From the NCBI GenBank assembly GCA_964425755.1, contig CAYRNY010000022.1, forward strand, positions 7,948-71,947: 64,000 nucleotides of DNA, written 5' to 3'. The stretch is from CAYRNY01 sp964425755 (GTDB taxonomy: Bacteria; Chloroflexota; Anaerolineae; Aggregatilineales; Aggregatilineaceae). This document shows positions 52,525-60,586 of this stretch, in pieces. The translations under genes were made by a program, and so were the position numbers. The number at the start of each line of letters is the position of its first letter. Within the stretch, counting starts at the first letter, position 1. The notes below the pieces were generated by a model. That model ran no database searches. It saw only the letters and a list, made by a program, of their open reading frames with translations, and was not told where the DNA came from.

Positions 52525-52552
52525 TGTGATACCCTTCACAAATCGGATTTGT
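52524..52552 (-). promoter_or_regulatory. Rex- or CRP/FNR-like palindrome at the hydrogenase operon start
   Basis: TTGTGATACCCTTCACAA (52524-52541, plus-strand reading) matches the Rex consensus TTGTGAAnnnnTTCACAA at all but one position, and also the CRP core TGTGA-N6-TCACA. It covers the Shine-Dalgarno site and the A of the start codon. An adjacent perfect inverted repeat, ACAAATC-G-GATTTGT, spans 52538-52552. On the minus strand upstream, TTGACA (52607-52612) is a possible -35. Confidence 0.6.
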
Positions 52553-52726
52553 TCGATACTAACACCTGCGGACAGGGCCTCCAGTGCAGGAAGTCACATC
52601 GCAGCATGTCAATTATCCTGCTGTAATAGCCCTGTTTTTAAGCGCAATCGGCGCTGCGTGACGTTACAATAATTGATTATAGCCTTGCAGGCAGGCCGGT
52701 CCCCACACCCGCGGATCGCAGCTTTC

Positions 52727-52843
52727 TTGACAGCGTATTTTTTTTCTTATATGCTTGTAGTTAAGGGCTTAACTATCCATGTTTCTGGGATAGTGTGCTG
52801 CGCCGAGGATATTTTTTTCGGATTATAGTTAACCGCTTAACCA
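52727..52843 (+). promoter_or_regulatory. Promoter and two operators of the lacI gene
   Basis: A -35 TTGACA (52727-52732) and -10 TATGCT (52750-52755) are 17 bases apart. Operator 1, TAGTTAAGGGCTTAACTA (52758-52775), overlaps the start point. Operator 2, TAGTTAACCGCTTAACCA (52826-52843), lies 68 bases further, centre to centre. The arrangement fits autorepression, perhaps by looping. The rest of the 52525-52872 gap has no gene. Confidence 0.75.
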
Positions 52844-52872
52844 AAAGAGTTTGTCGCCTGGGGTTTTCGAAA

Positions 52873-53922
52873 GTGCCAACCTTAGAAGACGTCGCGAAAC
52901 GCGCGGGGGTATCCACCGCTACTGTTTCAAAAGTGTTGTCCAATACCCCTTATTTCACCGAAAAGACACGCCGCAAGGTGATGCTGGCGGTCAAGGAGTT
53001 AGGGTATGTACCCAACTTGGCCGCGCGCGCGCTCTCCAGCGGCAAAACGCATATCATCGCTGTCGTTTTCCCGTTCGTCTACGAAGCCATCTTCACCGAC
53101 CCCAACATCATGCACATCCTGGAAGGCATCGAGGCCGAGTGTACCGGGCGCGGCTATAACATGTTGCTCAGCACGCCCAACCTCGGCGTGGACAAAACCG
53201 ATCCGCATTATCTGCAGTTGATCCAGAGCGGCTATCTTGACGGCGTGCTGGCGCTTGACAGTTACCCGCAGGCGATGGCGCTGGAGCCGGTGCAGGAAAA
53301 AGGCATCCCGGCGGTGGCGATTGGCTACGGGCAGAACGAATTCGTCGTGCGGCATGATGACCGGCGCGGGGGACAGATGATCTTCGAGCACCTGTACGAA
53401 CTGGGCCATCGTCGCATCGGGATCATCGATGTGCCCGAGGAAACCAACTACGGCATGGTGTACCGCGCGCAGGGCGTCCATGTCGCTTGTGAGGCGCTCG
53501 GGATGGACGCTGACGCGCTGCCTGTGTGTCACGGTGACTGGTCGGTCGCCAGCGGCGCGCGCTGCGCCAGGCAACTGCTGGAACAGCACCCCGACCTGAC
53601 CGCGCTGCTGTGCATGAACGACCGTATGGCGATGGGGGCGATCCAGCAGGCGCGCGAGATGGGACGTAACGTCCCCGGCGATCTGGCGGTGACGGGCTAT
53701 GATGATATCCCGACGGCGGCGATCATGACACCCCCGTTGACGACGATCAACCAGCGCGCGCCGGAACAAGGCCGGGTCGCCGCGCAGATGTTGTTTGACG
53801 TGCTGGGCGGCAAAACGCCCGAGTCGGTGATCCTGGCCCCGCTGCTGGTGGAGCGCCAATCGTCCGCCCCGCCTGGCGAATCGACGTGGAAAGGGACGCA
53901 GAGGCGCAACGCAGCCCGTTGA
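52873..53922 (+). CDS. LacI-family transcriptional regulator
   Basis: Repressor of 349 aa from GTG 52873 (PTLEDVAKRAGVSTATVSKVLS is the HTH; hinge GYVPNLAARALSSGK). The effector domain spans roughly 60-340 and ends with the usual TTINQRAPEQGRVAAQMLFD. The frame is open back to 52795, but that would cover operator 2 and adds no family sequence; GGGG precedes GTG 52873. It lies 184 bases upstream of a sugar ABC operon on the same strand, which it probably controls. Confidence 0.92.
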   Translation: MPTLEDVAKRAGVSTATVSKVLSNTPYFTEKTRRKVMLAVKELGYVPNLAARALSSGKTHIIAVVFPFVYEAIFTDPNIMHILEGIEAECTGRGYNMLLSTPNLGVDKTDPHYLQLIQSGYLDGVLALDSYPQAMALEPVQEKGIPAVAIGYGQNEFVVRHDDRRGGQMIFEHLYELGHRRIGIIDVPEETNYGMVYRAQGVHVACEALGMDADALPVCHGDWSVASGARCARQLLEQHPDLTALLCMNDRMAMGAIQQAREMGRNVPGDLAVTGYDDIPTAAIMTPPLTTINQRAPEQGRVAAQMLFDVLGGKTPESVILAPLLVERQSSAPPGESTWKGTQRRNAAR

Positions 53923-54106
53923 AACAAGGCTGCCAGTCCAAATAGTGGTGTTTGAGCCTGGTACTACTATTAGGAACGGGGATTTGACGGAGAAAGGAGT
54001 TCATCTCACACACAAAGACCAACCGCACACCGGGTGCACTACGTGATCACGCTAGTTTTAAGTAAACCCTCTTTCGTTAGGTTTAAGTTTTTCTGAGGAG
54101 CGAACC

Positions 54107-55381
54107 GTGTCTAAGTTTAGCAAGCTCGGATTGTTTATCACCGTACTGCTGGTTATAGCAGTCGTGGTGCCGATGGCGGTATCCGCCCAGGCCCCCGAAA
54201 CGATCGTCTATAACTCGATGCATGGCGACCCGCTGCCACGTGCATTTGACGAGAAAGTCGTCAGCATGTGGAACGAAGAACACCCCTTGATGCCGGTCGA
54301 GCACACGATCATCGCGCATGAGGACTTCAAGCAGGCCATTCGTGCTTACCTCACCGCGGACGACCCGCCGGATGTGTTGACCTGGTTCGCGGGCAATCGT
54401 GCGACCTTCTTCATTGAAAACGGCCAGATCGCTGACATCTCCGACATGTGGGTCGAGAACGGCTTCGACGAAGCCTATGCACCGGGCTTCAACGCGCTGG
54501 CGACCTACGACGGCGCGCAGTACTTCATGCCGACCTCGTACTACTGGTGGGCGATCTACTACCGGCCATCACTGTTCGAAGAAGTCGGCCTGGAAGCCCC
54601 GATCGAGACCTGGGACGACCTGCTGAACGCGTGCGACGTGCTCAACGAAGCGGGCTACGACCCGTTCACGATCGGCACCAAGTACCGCTGGACCACTGCC
54701 GCCTGGTTTGACTACATCAACATGCGTGTCAACGGGCCGGAGTTCCACCGCGACCTGATGCTGCTCAAGGAATCCTACGAGGATGAGCGCGTGAGGGCGG
54801 TCTTCGAAACGTGGGCCCAGCTCTTTGAGCACAACTGCTTCATCGACGACCCGGCAGCCTATAGCTGGCAGGAAGCGCTGGACTTCATGATCCAGGGTGA
54901 CGCGGCCATGTACCTGATGGGACAATTCATCACCGACTCGTACCCCGATGAACTCGAAGACGACCTCGACTTCTTCCGCTTCCCGGTCATCAACCCGGAT
55001 GTGCCGATCGGTGAGGACGCCCCGACCGATGGTTACTTCATACCGGCCAACGCCAGCAACCTCGAAGGTGGCAAGCAGTTCATGGCGTTCCTCGGATCGC
55101 AGGAAGTCCAGCAGATGGGCCTCGACGAACTGGGCCGCCTGCCCACGCGTACCGATGTCGACATTTCGGAGGTTCCCGAATCCGTTCAGAAGGGGATCAA
55201 CCTGATCCAGACGGCTGATTTCATTCTGCAGTTCTATGACCGCGATACAACCCCGCCGATGGCCGATGTTGGCATGGACGGCTTCATGTCCTTCTGGGAT
55301 GACCCGGCCAACATCGACAGCATCCTGCCGACCCTCGAAGCCGAGCGCCTGCGCCTGTTAGAAGAGGGTTACGAAGAGTAA
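54107..55381 (+). CDS. Extracellular solute-binding protein, sugar ABC transporter (family 1)
   Basis: Receptor of 424 aa, start GTG 54107 behind GAGGAGCG. Sec signal peptide about residues 1-27 (LFITVLLVIAVVVPMAVSAQA). Mature features: DLLNACDVLNEAGYDPFTIGTK, MIQGDAAMYLMGQFI and SNLEGGKQFMAFLGSQEVQQ, typical for oligosaccharide receptors. First structural gene of the LacI-linked operon. The sugar is unknown. Confidence 0.92.
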   Translation: MSKFSKLGLFITVLLVIAVVVPMAVSAQAPETIVYNSMHGDPLPRAFDEKVVSMWNEEHPLMPVEHTIIAHEDFKQAIRAYLTADDPPDVLTWFAGNRATFFIENGQIADISDMWVENGFDEAYAPGFNALATYDGAQYFMPTSYYWWAIYYRPSLFEEVGLEAPIETWDDLLNACDVLNEAGYDPFTIGTKYRWTTAAWFDYINMRVNGPEFHRDLMLLKESYEDERVRAVFETWAQLFEHNCFIDDPAAYSWQEALDFMIQGDAAMYLMGQFITDSYPDELEDDLDFFRFPVINPDVPIGEDAPTDGYFIPANASNLEGGKQFMAFLGSQEVQQMGLDELGRLPTRTDVDISEVPESVQKGINLIQTADFILQFYDRDTTPPMADVGMDGFMSFWDDPANIDSILPTLEAERLRLLEEGYEE

Positions 55382-55416
55382 TCCTCGCGTGCGCGCTTGA
55401 GTGTTAGCCTGTAACG

Positions 55417-55449
55417 GGGCGGCACGAGGCGTGATGCTTCGTGTCGCCC
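55417..55449 (+). terminator. Hairpin between binding-protein and permease genes
   Basis: GGGCGGCACGA (55417-55427) pairs with TCGTGTCGCCC (55439-55449), with one G-T wobble in eleven positions. 36 bases after the binding-protein stop. No T-run. Confidence 0.6.
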
Positions 55450-55490
55450 TCTGGCACCACCGCTCGACCAGTCAGCGAGGAACACGCATT

Positions 55491-56873
55491 ATGGCAACTA
55501 GCACACAGTCCCGATCGCTACGCCCTCCGATCGACCCGTCCCTGGCAAACTTCATCGGCCTGGTTTCGGCTGGCGTCATCCTGGTCGCGTTCCTGTTCGC
55601 GCCCTGGTACTGGGGCCAGATGAAATTCAACGGCGCGCGGATGATGTCCGAGGCGATCATCGACGGCACGTATAGCCCGTATGTGACGCTGCACATCCTG
55701 CTGGTCCCGCTGGCCGCGCTGGTCACCGGCGTGATCACGCTGTGGGGCCTCAACAGCCCCGAACGGGGCAAGATCGTGTCGGTTATCACCACGTTTCTGG
55801 GGCTTGCCAGCCTGTTTTACTTCATCAATTTCTACTACCTTGACGACAACGAACTGATCGCGCAGACCGTGCGGGACCCGGGCCAGGTAAGCAATGGGTT
55901 TAACTGGGCGCTCGTTGGTTCGATCGGGTTGATCGCACAGGTCGTGTTCTTGTGGGTTTCGTCCCTGTCGTTCGAGGGCGTGCTCCCGGCGTTCAAGCTG
56001 CCGAAAGTGTCGCGCCGCAAACTGACCCCGTATATGTTCCTGGCGATCCCGCTGCTGCTCTACGTGGTCTGGATTATCGCCCCTACGCTGTACACTTTTT
56101 ACCTCAGCCTGACCAATTGGGACGGGGTCACCGATCCGCAGTACATCGGGCTGGACAACTATCGCAAGTTGTTCCAGATGGACGATTTCAAAGTCGCGCT
56201 GGGCAACAACATTCGCTGGTTCTTGATCTTCATCACGGTGCCGACCACGCTGGGGTTGTTCATGGCGCTGATCTTCAACACCGAGATTCGCGGCGGGCGT
56301 TGGTTCAAAGTGAGCTTCTACTCGCCGCTGGTGCTTTCGGGACCGGTGATCGCGCTGGTGTGGTCGTGGGTTTACCATCCCAAGCAGGGCCTGCTCAACA
56401 CGCTGCTGACCGATGGCGGGATCACCAGCCGCCCGCCGGGCTGGTTGGCCGATTCGGACATCGCGATCTATTGCATCATCGCGGCGGCGGTCTGGCGGCA
56501 GGTCGGTTATGTGATGGTCCTGTACCTCGCCGGGCTGAAAAACCTCGACCCCACGCTGATCGACGCGGCGCTGGTTGATGGCGCGAGTCGCTGGCAGTTG
56601 TTCTATAAGGTCATTTTCCCGCTGCTGGCACCGATCACGACGATCATCATCATCATCTCGATCATCGATTCGCTGCGCGCGTTTGACCTGGTGCAGATCA
56701 TGACGCGCGGGAATCAAAAGACCGAGGTGCTGGCAAACCTGATGTATATGCAGGCGTTCAACAATTACCGCATGGGCTACGGCGCGGCGATAGCCGTCGT
56801 GCTGTTCACGATCAGCGTGTTCTTTGTCGGCCTGTACCTGTGGCACTCGTTGAAAGATGAGCTGGAGTATTAG
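55491..56873 (+). CDS. Sugar ABC transporter permease, MalF type, with a four-span N-terminal extension
   Basis: Membrane subunit of 460 aa. The permease core starts near residue 178 (LTPYMFLAIPLLLYVVWIIAP) and has the docking loop IDAALVDGASRWQLFYKVIFP. About 170 extra N-terminal residues form four hydrophobic segments (about 20-39, 64-86, 93-114, 138-158), which ordinary MalF-type proteins of 290-310 aa lack; E. coli MalF has a different extension. ATG 55491 has AGGAA upstream; earlier codons of the frame fall in the hairpin region. Confidence 0.9.
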   Translation: MATSTQSRSLRPPIDPSLANFIGLVSAGVILVAFLFAPWYWGQMKFNGARMMSEAIIDGTYSPYVTLHILLVPLAALVTGVITLWGLNSPERGKIVSVITTFLGLASLFYFINFYYLDDNELIAQTVRDPGQVSNGFNWALVGSIGLIAQVVFLWVSSLSFEGVLPAFKLPKVSRRKLTPYMFLAIPLLLYVVWIIAPTLYTFYLSLTNWDGVTDPQYIGLDNYRKLFQMDDFKVALGNNIRWFLIFITVPTTLGLFMALIFNTEIRGGRWFKVSFYSPLVLSGPVIALVWSWVYHPKQGLLNTLLTDGGITSRPPGWLADSDIAIYCIIAAAVWRQVGYVMVLYLAGLKNLDPTLIDAALVDGASRWQLFYKVIFPLLAPITTIIIIISIIDSLRAFDLVQIMTRGNQKTEVLANLMYMQAFNNYRMGYGAAIAVVLFTISVFFVGLYLWHSLKDELEY

Positions 56874-56882
56874 GAGCAGACC

Positions 56883-57755
56883 ATGGCGACCGTTGCAAGC
56901 ATCACCAAACCGGGCGATCAAGCCGCGCGCAGGCGTAAACTGGTCTTCTCCACGATCGCGTTCCTGGCCCTGGTCGGGCTGACATTGATTTGGCTGCTGC
57001 CTGTGTTCGCCTCGTTGATCACGTCGTTCCGCACGATGGACGATATCGCGATCAACGGATTCTGGAGCATCCCTGAAGACCTGAGCACGGATAAATTCCG
57101 CATGGCGTGGGAACAGGCCGGCATGCGCCAGTACCTGCTCAACAGCTTCATCATCACGATCCCCTCGCTGATCGGGATGCTGTTCCTCTCGTCACTGAGT
57201 GCCTTTGCCCTGGCCCGGTTCAAGTTCCGGGGCAACCTGCTGATCTATTTCACGTATGTGGCGGGCATGATGCTGCCGTTCCAGATTTTGCTGCTGCCGG
57301 TGTTCCGGCTCAGCAACAAGCTGAACATTTACGACACGCACGGCGCGTTGATCATGATCCACATGACGTTTCAGCTTGGGTTCTGCACCTTCGTGCTGCG
57401 CAACTTCATGAAGACGGTGCCGGGCGAGATCATGGACGCGGCGCGCGTGGACGGCTGCGGCGAGTTCCGCATCTACTGGCAGATCATGCTGCCGCTGAGC
57501 CTGCCCTCGCTGGCGGCGCTGGCGACGCTGGAATTTACCTGGGTCTTCAACGATTACCTGTGGGCGCTCATCCTGGTCAAGTCGAACGCATTGCTGCCGG
57601 TCACAGCCGGGCTGGCGACGCTGCGCGGCCAGTATGTCACCGACTGGCCGCTGATCACCGCCGGGTCGTTGATCGCGACTCTGCCGACGATCTTCATCTT
57701 CGTTTTCCTGCAGCGCTACTTCATCCAGGGCCTGACGTTGGGGTCTGGTAAGTGA
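56883..57755 (+). CDS. Sugar ABC transporter permease, MalG type
   Basis: Membrane subunit of 290 aa. First span FSTIAFLALVGLTLIWLLPVFA, docking loop IMDAARVDGCGEFRIYWQIMLP, C-terminus FLQRYFIQGLTLGSGK as in MalG. ATG 56883 is nine bases after the partner stop with an AGGAGCA site. Last gene of the operon; a terminator follows and no ATPase is present. Confidence 0.93.
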   Translation: MATVASITKPGDQAARRRKLVFSTIAFLALVGLTLIWLLPVFASLITSFRTMDDIAINGFWSIPEDLSTDKFRMAWEQAGMRQYLLNSFIITIPSLIGMLFLSSLSAFALARFKFRGNLLIYFTYVAGMMLPFQILLLPVFRLSNKLNIYDTHGALIMIHMTFQLGFCTFVLRNFMKTVPGEIMDAARVDGCGEFRIYWQIMLPLSLPSLAALATLEFTWVFNDYLWALILVKSNALLPVTAGLATLRGQYVTDWPLITAGSLIATLPTIFIFVFLQRYFIQGLTLGSGK

Positions 57756-57799
57756 TCCTGGCGAGCGGTTGCATGTAGCAGCCATCGAATGACGCTACA

Positions 57800-57832
57800 G
57801 GCAGGGCAGGCGCGGCGCTTGCCCTGCCTTTT
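57800..57832 (+). terminator. Intrinsic terminator of the sugar ABC operon
   Basis: GGCAGGGCA (57800-57808) pairs with TGCCCTGCC (57820-57828), followed by TTTT. It lies 45 bases after the MalG-type stop, before the convergent rhomboid gene. Confidence 0.75.
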
Positions 57833-57849
57833 GGCTTTGCCGGCGCAGC

Positions 57850-58707
57850 TCACAGCGAGCGCCCGTGCAGGTAGCGCACCAGCAGGTCCTTGCGTGCGAA
57901 GAGAAAGATCGACAGGCCCGCGAAAAACCCGCTCAAGTGGGCCAGATAGTTCACGCCTTGCAGTTGGTCGTCCCCCTGGATCGTCTCGATCGAAGGGATT
58001 GCGTTCTGGACCAGGAACAGGACCAGCAGCAGCGCGGCGGGCAGCGACACCGTCCAGCGCCAGAATTTGGCTTCGCGGTTCCACAGCAGACGTAATGTCG
58101 CGTAAGGCAGCCGCAAGATCGCCCCTAGCCCCCACAGGACGTCAACTTTCGCCCCGTGAAACAACAGCAGGTACGCCCCCATCACCCCCGATATCGCGCC
58201 GCTTGAGCCGATCCCCGGCAGCGCGCCGATCCCGGGTTCGAGCAGCGCAGCGCCGATCCCCGCGATCATCCCGGCGGTGAGGTAGAACAGCAAGAAGCGC
58301 CATGTCCCGCACGCATCCTCTACCCGGCGGCCAAACGTCCAGAGGTAGATCATGTTGCCGAACAGGTGCCAGAAATCCGCGTGCATGAACATGTGCGTGA
58401 AGGTCGCGAACGCGCCGATCCCTGTGCCCGCCTTGAGTGCGTCCTCACGGTAGCCGTATACATTCACCAGCTCGCGGAACGGTTCAAAGTCGTCACGGAC
58501 CATCAGCACGCCGTCCTGGTGCTCGTACATCGTAGGCGTGATCCACAGCACGAACAGCAGCGTGTTGACCGTGATCAGCGCCAGCGTCGCCCAGGGCACC
58601 GTGCGGTAGCGTAACGTGCTGGAGTCGTTGACCGGCAGCGGAAACAGGAAACTCATGATAAAGAGCTGAAACAAAAACACGGCGAGAATGGCAGCCAGCA
58701 GGCACAT
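57850..58707 (-). CDS. Rhomboid-family intramembrane serine protease
   Basis: Membrane protein of 285 aa with about seven spans. Catalytic Ser169 in GIGSSGAISG and His257 in NYLAHLSGFFAG form the rhomboid dyad; the HMFMHADFWHLFGNMIYLW region carries the conserved His and Asn of the oxyanion site. An N-terminal hydrophobic stretch (2-18) precedes the usual start; ATG 58656 is an alternative but has no Shine-Dalgarno site. Substrates are unknown. Convergent with the sugar ABC operon. Confidence 0.9.
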   Translation of the reverse strand: MCLLAAILAVFLFQLFIMSFLFPLPVNDSSTLRYRTVPWATLALITVNTLLFVLWITPTMYEHQDGVLMVRDDFEPFRELVNVYGYREDALKAGTGIGAFATFTHMFMHADFWHLFGNMIYLWTFGRRVEDACGTWRFLLFYLTAGMIAGIGAALLEPGIGALPGIGSSGAISGVMGAYLLLFHGAKVDVLWGLGAILRLPYATLRLLWNREAKFWRWTVSLPAALLLVLFLVQNAIPSIETIQGDDQLQGVNYLAHLSGFFAGLSIFLFARKDLLVRYLHGRSL

Positions 58708-58753
58708 TGTCTCTTTCCCTGTGCGGAGCGTTACGTAGTCGGCATTGTCGGCT

Positions 58754-60094
58754 TCAGCGGGCGAGCGCCAGCGCGACCGCGTGGTAAGCCACCATATAAA
58801 ACGCGAGCAGCAGCAGCAGGATGCCCAGCCCGCCCAGAATGTAGCGCGCGTCTGCGGGAATGCGCGCCAGGCGTGTCGGTTCTTCGAGCGCGCGCCCCGG
58901 TGCAGATATCACCTGCTGCTGCTGGAGCAAGTCCACCGGTGCGTCTGCGTCCGGCTGCGGCGGCGGGACACGCCCGCCAAGCCACGCCGCGATGCCGCGT
59001 TGTTGCGGTGACGACGTCGCCGTGACGACGAGATAGCCCCCGATCGCGCTCAGGAGCACGCCGAACCAGCGGCGCGGCCCCAGTGCCAGCAGGTCGATGC
59101 CCGCGTCCTGCCAGCCCAGGACCAGGTAGAACAGTGTGATCCCGGCGGTTTCCCGCAGCGCCAGCAACACGCTGCCGCGTTCGCGATCCGTCAGCACGGG
59201 CACGAACGCGCCCAGGCGTTTGTCGGCGGTCTTGCCTTCCGGCGTGCGCGCGCCCAACTGCACGACGCGTTCGTAATACGTCACTGCTTCCTGCTGCTGG
59301 CCGAATTCCCGGTACAGGTCGCCCAGGCGCAGCAGCAGCGCCTGGCTGTCGGGGTGCGCACCGAGGGCGTGGTCAAGGAACGCGAACGCATCTGCAGGCT
59401 GCTGGCGCGCGATGATGTCATCCGCGAGCTTGAGCAGCAGCTTGTCATCCGTAGCGGGCTGTTCGGCCAGGCGGCGGCGCAGGGCGTCGGCCTCGGTATA
59501 GCGGCCCTGGCGCTCAGCCATATCGATCGCGGTAAGGTAGATCGTCGGGTTGCGCGTCCCCGCGTCCAGCGCGCGTTGGACGAGTTCGACCGCGTCATCA
59601 CGGTAGTCCTGCTGCCACAGGTGGCCTGCCGCGTTGCGCAGCGCGGTTTCGTGGTCCACGCGCAGCGCCAGCACGGCGACCCATTCCCGGATCGCGTCCT
59701 CGATCGCGCCGGCTTCCAGGTGGGTCGCGGCTTGCGCCATATGCGCGTCGATACGCTGCCGTTCGGCAGGCGTGACGGGATCGTCGACGGTTTTATAGCG
59801 CGCCCGCTTCACGGCGGGTGGCGCACCAGGCGCGGCTGTATCCGGCCCGGCACGCGCCAGCAGCCGGGCTTTGAGCTTGCGCGCGGTCTCGTTGGCCGGG
59901 TTGATCGCCAGCGCGCGCTCGACGTATTCAAGCTGCTGGTGGCTGTCCTGCACCGTCCGTGTGAGCCACAACCACGCCATGTCATGTTCCGGTTGCAGTT
60001 CCAGCGCTTTGAGCAGCAGCGCACGCCCGCGCCGGATATCACCCTGTTCGCGGATCGCCAACACGCCCTGGCGGTACAAACGTTCGTGGTCCAT
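58754..60094 (-). CDS. TPR-repeat protein with C-terminal membrane segments
   Basis: 446 aa. Residues about 1-300 form tetratricopeptide-like helical repeats (RGRALLLKALELQPEHDMAWL, ERALAINPANETARKLK, HALGAHPDSQALLLRLGDLYREFG). The C-terminal third has two or three hydrophobic segments (ITLFYLVLGWQDAGIDLL, WFGVLLSAIGGYLVV, YILGGLGILLLLLAFYMV). Probably a membrane-anchored scaffold. It lies next to the rhomboid gene on the same strand, 46 bases upstream, so possibly co-transcribed. No catalytic motif. Confidence 0.82.
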   Translation of the reverse strand: MDHERLYRQGVLAIREQGDIRRGRALLLKALELQPEHDMAWLWLTRTVQDSHQQLEYVERALAINPANETARKLKARLLARAGPDTAAPGAPPAVKRARYKTVDDPVTPAERQRIDAHMAQAATHLEAGAIEDAIREWVAVLALRVDHETALRNAAGHLWQQDYRDDAVELVQRALDAGTRNPTIYLTAIDMAERQGRYTEADALRRRLAEQPATDDKLLLKLADDIIARQQPADAFAFLDHALGAHPDSQALLLRLGDLYREFGQQQEAVTYYERVVQLGARTPEGKTADKRLGAFVPVLTDRERGSVLLALRETAGITLFYLVLGWQDAGIDLLALGPRRWFGVLLSAIGGYLVVTATSSPQQRGIAAWLGGRVPPPQPDADAPVDLLQQQQVISAPGRALEEPTRLARIPADARYILGGLGILLLLLAFYMVAYHAVALALAR

Positions 60095-60200
60095 CGTGCC
60101 TTTGCCTTGTTTCCGCTGTGGTGCCGGGCAGTGTGCTTATTCTATGCCAAAACCCGATCCTGTACAGCCGGTGCTGGATATGTGGTATCATGGCGGCACG

Positions 60201-60500
60201 ATGCAGTACCCGGTGGGGCAAACAGGAGCCGATACCCCCGTGCGTGTTGAAATTGAATTACGTGTGCTGCCGCGCTTCCGCGTGTTAAACTACCTGGAAC
60301 AGCTCGGCGGCACGCCTACTGAAGCGTTCAGCGTGACCGGCGACGGCTGGCAGGCGGCGATCGTGGCGCTGGAACCGGACGTCATCGGGCGGGCACGCAT
60401 CCCGCGTGACTGCCTGGTGATCGAAGGTGAGGCGGTCGCGGTCGAGCGCGTGGCGAGCTTCATGCAGCGCAAAGTACAGCAGATGCGGCGCGGGCGTTGA
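60201..60500 (+). CDS. Hypothetical protein upstream of moaA
   Basis: Small protein of 99 aa from ATG 60201; GTG 60240, following AGGAG at a long distance, is an alternative start. It shows a beta-alpha pattern (VRVEIELRVLPRFRVLNYLEQLGG, quoted in part: VRVEIELRVLPRF) and a basic C-terminus (MQRKVQQMRRGR). Codon use and GC content match its neighbours, so it is probably real. No family is recognised. It is divergent from the TPR gene and about 86 bases before moaA, whose own promoter lies between. Confidence 0.6.
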   Translation: MQYPVGQTGADTPVRVEIELRVLPRFRVLNYLEQLGGTPTEAFSVTGDGWQAAIVALEPDVIGRARIPRDCLVIEGEAVAVERVASFMQRKVQQMRRGR

Positions 60501-60520
60501 GGCTGCCGGAGATAGCCCTG

Positions 60521-60542
60521 TGTTATAATCTAGACGATCGTC
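60521..60542 (+). promoter_or_regulatory. Extended -10 promoter of the moa operon
   Basis: TGTTATAAT (60521-60529) is a perfect extended -10 (TGnTATAAT); no good -35 is seen. GACGATCGTC (60533-60542), a perfect palindrome at the expected start point, could be an operator. Leader to the moaA start is about 50 bases, too short for a molybdenum-cofactor riboswitch. Confidence 0.6.
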
Positions 60543-60586
60543 GTAAAAATTAAGCACGCGTACCGGTACTGAGAAGTGTGATATCC

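Noticed and set aside
60530..60586. Molybdenum-cofactor riboswitch before moaA
   Set aside because: The leader after the TATAAT box is only about 50 bases, too short for that riboswitch.
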